Source of the DNA: DATCJU01 sp036562635
Lineage (GTDB): Bacteria; Actinomycetota; Actinomycetes; Mycobacteriales; Pseudonocardiaceae
Direction of reading: 5' to 3'
DNA length: 64,000 nucleotides
Assembly: GCA_036562635.1 (NCBI GenBank)
Contig: DATCJU010000143.1
Location: 1 to 64,000 of the forward strand
Within the stretch, counting starts at the first letter, position 1; each line of letters begins with the position of its first letter. Positions 59,382 through 64,000 of the stretch are shown here, one piece after another. The position numbers were made by a program, and so were the translations under genes. Under the pieces are notes generated by a model, which saw only the letters and a list, made by a program, of their open reading frames with translations, was not told where the DNA came from and searched no databases.

Positions 59382-61295
59382 TCACACACCCGGCTGGACC
59401 TTCTGCTCGAAGTAGTCAGCCAGGTCGTCCGCGGTGAAGTCGCCGTCGCCGAACCGGATCGTGGTCAGGATGCCCACCAGAGGCCGGTCCGACACGGTGA
59501 ACACGAGGGTCCCCACGCCGTCGTCCACCGTCGCCACGTACCGCCCCTTCAACCCGTTGCCACCCCAGTCGGCCTCCACCCGTTCCTGGTCGCTGGCGCT
59601 GACCATGATGTCGCTCATCTGGTCCGCCACGAGCTTGGACGTGGCGTGCAGGTAGGTGACGGTGGTGTTGTCCCTGCCGCTGTTCATCCGGCAGGTGACG
59701 GTGACCCCGGTCAGGTCCTCCAGACCGGAGATGGCACCGAATCCCGCCGAACAGTTCCCCTCGTCGGCGACGTGGTGGGCCAGCTGCCGCAGGCAGCGGG
59801 TGAAGCCCTTGTCGTCCTTCTCCCCCGGCTTGGCGCACTCCTCGGCGGTGGGCAGCGCGGGCGCGTCGTTGCTCAGGAGGAAGACACCGCCGACCACACC
59901 GAGCGCGAGCACGACGAGTGCCGCGACGCCGGCCAGCACCAGCTTCCCCTTCTTCGACCCGCTCCCCCCGCTGCCGGGCGGCTGAGCGGCGGGGCTGCCG
60001 TAGGAACCGGTGAAGGGGGTCACCGTGGGCTGGAGCTGCTGGGGGGCGGCGGGCTGCGGCAGCGTGGGCTGCGGCCCCGTCAACGGCTGTGCCGGCTGTG
60101 CACCGGTCGCGGGATGGGCAGGCCCGGCCGGGTACCCGCCACCGCTCACCGGCACGGAGAGACCGCCACTGGCCGGGCCGGTGGTGGCCAGCCGGGAACT
60201 CAGGTCCTGGGTGCGCATACTGGTGCCGTCCTGCGCCACGTGGTGCGCACCGAGGGCGACGGCGGTCTCGGGCTGGTCCAGGCTGGTGGGCACCACCCGG
60301 AGCTGCTCGGCGATGAGCGTGGCGATCAGCGGAATCCGGCTGGAGCCTCCGACCAGGTAGATGCCGGCGAGGGACTCGGGGGTCATCCCGGCCGAACGGA
60401 TGGTGGCCGCCAGCAGTTCGACACTGCGCAGCAGGCTGGGGCGGATGAGCGCCTCCAGCTCGGCCCTGGTCACCAGCACGTCCTCGAAGGGTTCGGGCAG
60501 CGGCACCTCGGTCTGCGCGTGGCGGGACAGGGCCTCCTTGGCCGCCTTGACGTCCTCGCGCAGCGCCCGCTGGGCCCGCCGGTCACCGGTGGACTCGGGA
60601 CGCAGCAACCGCTGCCAACGCGCCGGGTCACGCTGGGAGACCTGGCGTCCCACGTGCTCCAGCAGCGCCTGGTCCACGTCCAGACCGCCCAGATCCGGCA
60701 GGCCGTCCTCGGCCAGGACCACGTAGCCGTTGTTGGTCGCACCGACCACGGCACAGTCGAAGGTGCCGCCTCCCAGGTCGTAGACCGCCAGGGCCTGCCC
60801 GGGGGCGAGGGCGCGGTCGGGGAACGAGGCGAAGTGGGCGGCGGCGGCCACCGGCTCGGGCACCAGGACCAGGTTGGATCCCAGCCCGGCCAGCCGTGCC
60901 GCACCGAGCAGCACGTTGCGCCGCATCGCACCCCACTGCGCGGGGTGGGTCAGTCGAACCTCGTCGGGGGTGGCACCGCCGAGCTGCCGGGAGGTCTCCT
61001 CCGCGACCCGGCGCAGCACCGCGGCCAGCGCCTCGCCGACGGGAACGATGGTGTCGCCGAGCAGCAGCGTGCCCTCGTCCACCCGCCGCTTGGGGTTGGG
61101 TTCGAAACGCGCCGGGTCCAGACGCGCCCGGCGCTCGGCGTCCCGACCGACCACGAGGGTGCCGTCCTCGGCGGCGAACACCGCCGAGGGCATGTTGGTC
61201 GAACCGTCCACCTCGACCACGCGGGGTGGACGGCCGTGTGCCGACAGCACCGCAACCGTGTTGGACGTGCCCAGGTCCACGGACAGGACGTGCAC
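59382..61295 (-). CDS. Membrane-anchored Hsp70-like ATPase with extracytoplasmic domain
   Basis: A 637-residue protein with a DnaK-type actin-fold ATPase (1-370): phosphate-1 DLGTSNTVAVL, phosphate-2 AVYDLGGGTFDCAVV near 195 and the adenosine motif YLVGGSSRIPLIATLI near 330. It lacks the substrate-binding domain of DnaK. Instead a Pro/Gln/Gly linker (370-460) leads to a membrane helix (about 463-488, LVLAGVAALVVLALGVVGGVFLL) and an outside domain of about 145 residues with four cysteines (likely two disulfides). ATP hydrolysis inside could thus be coupled to an outside domain. No GrpE or DnaJ is adjacent. Partner unknown. Confidence 0.9.
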   Translation of the reverse strand: MHVLSVDLGTSNTVAVLSAHGRPPRVVEVDGSTNMPSAVFAAEDGTLVVGRDAERRARLDPARFEPNPKRRVDEGTLLLGDTIVPVGEALAAVLRRVAEETSRQLGGATPDEVRLTHPAQWGAMRRNVLLGAARLAGLGSNLVLVPEPVAAAAHFASFPDRALAPGQALAVYDLGGGTFDCAVVGATNNGYVVLAEDGLPDLGGLDVDQALLEHVGRQVSQRDPARWQRLLRPESTGDRRAQRALREDVKAAKEALSRHAQTEVPLPEPFEDVLVTRAELEALIRPSLLRSVELLAATIRSAGMTPESLAGIYLVGGSSRIPLIATLIAEQLRVVPTSLDQPETAVALGAHHVAQDGTSMRTQDLSSRLATTGPASGGLSVPVSGGGYPAGPAHPATGAQPAQPLTGPQPTLPQPAAPQQLQPTVTPFTGSYGSPAAQPPGSGGSGSKKGKLVLAGVAALVVLALGVVGGVFLLSNDAPALPTAEECAKPGEKDDKGFTRCLRQLAHHVADEGNCSAGFGAISGLEDLTGVTVTCRMNSGRDNTTVTYLHATSKLVADQMSDIMVSASDQERVEADWGGNGLKGRYVATVDDGVGTLVFTVSDRPLVGILTTIRFGDGDFTADDLADYFEQKVQPGV

Positions 61296-61439
61296 TGCTC
61301 TCCCCTCGCCGGCGGTCCCGTGGTGATGTCAGGACGATGCTGCCACGCCGTCCTTTCACCCGTACGCGGTATCGAAGGAGCGGGAGCGGACGGCGGCATC
61401 CTGTTGGCCCGACCGAACGGTCCCGATCATTCTCCCATC

Positions 61440-62031
61440 GTGCGATCACGTCAGGTCCGGGCCCGTTTCGACGAGCGCACCATCACCGTCTACCAGGCGT
61501 GTTCACCGCGGATCGCCGAGCCGGCCCTCGCCACGGGCGCCTTCGTCGCGCCTCTCCGACGCGACCGCATGACCTGGATCAAGCCCTCGTTCCTGCGGAT
61601 GAGGTACCGCTCCGGATGGGCGACGAAGCCGGGACAGGAACGGGTCCTGTCGATCTCGATCACCCGCGCGGGCTTCGAGTGGGCGTTGCGGCACTCCTGC
61701 CCGAGTTCCCACCAGTCCGACCACTGCCCCGACGTGGACACCTGGCGCAGGCACCCGGCCGCCTCCCCCGGTCCGTGTGCAGTGGGATCCGGAACGCGAC
61801 CTGCACCCGCGTCCGCTGCCCCACCGGTCCCTGCAGGTCGGGCTGTCCGGGGAGGCGGTGCGCCGGTGCCTTGACGAGTGGATCGTCGAGATCCTGGACG
61901 TGACGGAGACGGCGCACCGGATCCGCGACCTGGTCACCGCCGGTGATCCGGCCGGGGCACGCGCCCATCTGCCCGACGAGCGGCTCTACCCGCTCCCACC
62001 CGAGGTCGCTGTCGCCGCGGGTACGGGATGA
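61440..62031 (+). pseudogene. DUF4291 gene broken by one extra base in a C run
   Basis: The first part, from GTG 61440, translates as VRSRQVRARFDERTITVYQ, then MTWIKPSFLRMRYRSGWATK and ITRAGFEWALRHSC, the DUF4291 N-terminal half. The second half (VQWDPERDLHPRPLPHRSLQ, VGLSGEAVRRCLDEWIVEI, DERLYPLPPEV) lies in the next frame. Dropping one C from the run of five at 61765-61769 joins the halves as AASPVRVQWDPER. The frame then ends at 62031 and overlaps an in-frame ATG of the helicase gene (ATGA). Either a recent inactivation or a sequence error. Function of the family unknown. Confidence 0.85.
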
Positions 62032-62069
62032 CCCGGGTCCGCCGCACCCCGGCCGGCGCGACCCGGCGG

Positions 62070-62092
62070 TTGTCGGTGACCGGGGTGAGGAT
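62070..62092 (+). promoter_or_regulatory. RecA-NDp-like promoter before lhr
   Basis: TTGTCGGTG (62070-62078), 8 bases, then GAGGAT (62087-62092) match tTGTCRGtg-N8-TAnnnT except for the first base of the -10. Its end is 7 bases before GTG 62100. It lies inside the 3' part of the upstream gene's short spacer. Confidence 0.45.
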
Positions 62093-62099
62093 GGGAGCC

Positions 62100-64000
62100 G
62101 TGCGCGACGGTACAGCCGGTCCCTCGACGAGCTCCTCGGTCCTCGAGGTGTTCTCCCCCATCACCCGGGAGTGGTTCCGCAGCGCGTTCGCTGCACCGAC
62201 CGAGGCCCAGGTGGGTGCGTGGCGCGCGGTGGCCGCGGGCCGGAACGCACTGGTCGTCGCCCCGACCGGGTCAGGCAAGACCCTCGCCGCGTTCCTGTGG
62301 GCGCTGGACCGGCTCGCGGTGCAGGGGCCACCGGCCGATCCTCGGACCCGGTGCCGGGTGTTGTACGTCTCCCCCCTCAAGGCGCTGGCCGTCGACGTGG
62401 AGCGCAACCTGCGCGCACCGCTGGCCGGGATGCGCCAGGCGGCGCGGCGGCAGGGGCTTCCCGAACCGCAGATCCGCGTGGGTATGCGCACCGGGGACAC
62501 TCCGGCGGCGGACCGTCGCGCGTTCGGCAGGACCCCGCCGGACGTCCTGGTGACCACCCCGGAGTCACTGTTCCTGCTGCTCACCTCGTCTGCCAGGGAG
62601 TCCCTGCGCGGAGTGGAGACGGTGATCGTGGACGAGGTGCACGCGGTGGCCGGCGACAAACGCGGTGCGCACCTGGCGCTGTCCCTGGAACGGCTGGATG
62701 CGCTGCTGGACCGGCCGGCGCAGCGCATCGGGTTGTCCGCCACCGTCCGCCCAGTCGAGGAGGTCGCCACGTTCCTGGCCGGGGGCCGCCCGGTCGAGGT
62801 GGTGCAGCCGCCGCTGCGCAAGACCGTCGAGGTGCGGGTCGAGGTCCCGGTGGCGGACATGTCCGTGGTGGGTGACCCGTCCCTCGGTGCGGAGCAGGCG
62901 GGCGGTGTTCCCGACGGTCCCGACGAGCTCGGGGAGGTACTGGGCCCTGCGGACGGCTCGCAACGGCGGAACTCGATCTGGCCGGCGGTGGAGCGCCGGG
63001 TGCTGGAGCTGGTCCGGGCACACCGTTCCACCATCGTGTTCGTCAACTCGCGGCGGCTGGCCGAGCGGCTCACCGCCCGGCTCAACGAGCTCGCGGCGGA
63101 GCAGGACGCCCTCGCCCGCGGCGCGGAGGGGGGCGAGGCGGAGCCCGGCGGGGTCACGGTCCCGGCGGCACGCTTCCCGGCCCAGGCGGTGGGCCAGTCC
63201 GGGGTCGCCGGCCCGGCATCGTCCGTGCCGGCGACCGCGACGGGCTCCGGCGACCCGCCCCCGGTGATCGCCCGGGCACACCACGGTTCGATGGCCCGCG
63301 AACAACGTCGGGTGGTCGAGGAGGAACTCAAGTCCGGTCGACTGCCCTGCGTCGTGGCCACCTCGTCCCTGGAGCTGGGTATCGACATGGGCGCGGTCGA
63401 CCTGGTGGTACAGGTGGAGGCACCGCCGAGCGTGGCGTCGGGGTTGCAGCGGGTCGGCCGGGCCGGGCACCAGGTCGGTGCGGTGTCCCGTGGGGTGATG
63501 TTCCCCAAGTTCCGCGGTGACCTGGTGGCGTGCGCGGTGACCGCCGAGCGGATGGCCGCCGGGGCCATCGAGGCGATCCGCTACCCGCGCAACCCACTGG
63601 ACGTGCTGGCCCAGCACATCGTCGCCATGGTCGCGATGGAACCGTGGACGGTGGACGAGCTGGCCGCGCTGGTCCGCCGCGCCGCACCGTTCGCCTCGTT
63701 GCCCGACTCCGCGCTGCACGCCGTGCTGGACATGCTCTCCGGGCGCTACCCCAGCGAGGAGTTCGGTGAGCTGCGCGCCCGGATCGTCTGGGATCGGGTG
63801 ACCGGTCGGCTGTACGGCCGGCCCGGCGCGCAGCGGCTGGCGGTCACCTCGGGAGGCACCATCCCGGACCGGGGCCTGTTCACCGTGACGACCCCCGGGG
63901 AGGACGGTCGTCCCGGTTCCCGGGTCGGTGAACTGGACGAGGAGATGGTCTACGAGTCCCGGGTGGGTGACACCTTCCTGCTGGGCACCTCGGCCTGGCG
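62100..64000 (+). CDS. lhr: Lhr-family ATP-dependent DNA helicase, 3'-truncated by the window edge
   Basis: About 633 residues of a family normally near 1500. It is a superfamily 2 3'-5' helicase linked to DNA repair in mycobacteria. Motifs: Q-like FAAPTEAQVGAW, Walker A APTGSGKT, Ia VSPLKALAVDVERNL, TTPESLFLLLTS, motif II DEVHAVAGDKRGAHLALSLERLD, motif III GLSATVRP, then VFVNSRRLAERLT, motif V VATSSLELGIDMGAVDLVVQ and motif VI GLQRVGRAGHQ, followed by the start of the winged-helix region. GTG 62100 is chosen from the adjacent promoter; ATG 62091 and ATG 62028 are in frame. A Gly/Ala-rich insertion sits near 345-385. Confidence 0.93.
   Translation, partial: MRDGTAGPSTSSSVLEVFSPITREWFRSAFAAPTEAQVGAWRAVAAGRNALVVAPTGSGKTLAAFLWALDRLAVQGPPADPRTRCRVLYVSPLKALAVDVERNLRAPLAGMRQAARRQGLPEPQIRVGMRTGDTPAADRRAFGRTPPDVLVTTPESLFLLLTSSARESLRGVETVIVDEVHAVAGDKRGAHLALSLERLDALLDRPAQRIGLSATVRPVEEVATFLAGGRPVEVVQPPLRKTVEVRVEVPVADMSVVGDPSLGAEQAGGVPDGPDELGEVLGPADGSQRRNSIWPAVERRVLELVRAHRSTIVFVNSRRLAERLTARLNELAAEQDALARGAEGGEAEPGGVTVPAARFPAQAVGQSGVAGPASSVPATATGSGDPPPVIARAHHGSMAREQRRVVEEELKSGRLPCVVATSSLELGIDMGAVDLVVQVEAPPSVASGLQRVGRAGHQVGAVSRGVMFPKFRGDLVACAVTAERMAAGAIEAIRYPRNPLDVLAQHIVAMVAMEPWTVDELAALVRRAAPFASLPDSALHAVLDMLSGRYPSEEFGELRARIVWDRVTGRLYGRPGAQRLAVTSGGTIPDRGLFTVTTPGEDGRPGSRVGELDEEMVYESRVGDTFLLGTSAW

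Noticed and set aside
61490..61741. A minus-strand 83-residue gene
   Set aside because: It is the antisense of the DUF4291 N-terminal half, which matches a known family.

Overview
The window is high-GC actinobacterial DNA with tightly packed genes, GTG/TTG starts, ATGA/GTGA overlaps and GC-rich hairpins without T-tracts as terminators. The gene set and order (dtxR-galE, nrdR, a small membrane gene divergent from lexA, hflX, dapF, miaA, miaB, gluABCD, recX, recA, DUF3046) match the conserved ideR-to-recA block of mycobacteria and corynebacteria. Protein character and the accessory genes suggest Pseudonocardiales; this taxonomic call is inference. I see no tRNA, rRNA, CRISPR array, insertion sequence, prophage or biosynthetic gene cluster. 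LAYOUT. 1-11.4 kb: the end of a class I fumarase; a lipoprotein; a uronate dehydrogenase; a YbjN-like protein; a GNAT enzyme; the RNA ligase RtcB; a DODA-type dioxygenase; and, on the minus strand, a reversible protein acetylation pair (an AcuC deacetylase followed by a GNAT/ADP-forming acyl-CoA synthetase fusion lacking the phospho-histidine motif) beside a mercaptopyruvate sulfurtransferase. 11.5-16.6 kb: a plus-strand run of a DtxR/IdeR regulator, galactokinase, UDP-glucose epimerase and an S9 peptidase. 16.6-25 kb: minus-strand DUF4192, a large secreted phosphodiester glycosidase/metallophosphoesterase fusion, an S15 peptidase, a methyltransferase and an ADP-ribosylglycohydrolase. 25-33.4 kb: DNA precursor and SOS control, with nrdR-nrdJ (class II ribonucleotide reductase) behind tandem NrdR boxes, lexA and a divergent LysM-stump gene with one SOS box each, and hflX with a secreted propeller protein. 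33.4-41.6 kb: an ArsR/MFS pair, dapF, miaA, a LigB-like gene, a DUF349 protein, a membrane protein and miaB. 41.6-50.2 kb: a TAXI solute-binding lipoprotein, a histidine kinase/response regulator pair, the glutamate ABC transporter gluABCD, an unusual GluB paralogue that keeps only lobe I of the fold, and uppP. 50.7-54.4 kb: the Entner-Doudoroff pair edd-eda with an operator-rich promoter, a DUF6098-like gene and a HAD phosphatase. 54.5-64 kb: recX, recA (an SOS promoter plus an SOS-independent promoter), DUF3046, an MFS transporter, an acyl-CoA dehydrogenase, a membrane-anchored Hsp70-like protein, a DUF4291 gene broken by one extra C, and the start of the helicase gene lhr, cut by the window end. 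MOST NOTABLE: the lobe-I-only GluB paralogue; the TAXI/two-component/gluABCD neighbourhood; the truncated LysM protein under an SOS box; the single-base DUF4291 frameshift; the damage-type promoter that appears to give lhr a leaderless start; and a set of RTG starts placed 6-7 bases after TAnnnT hexamers, which point to leaderless mRNAs.
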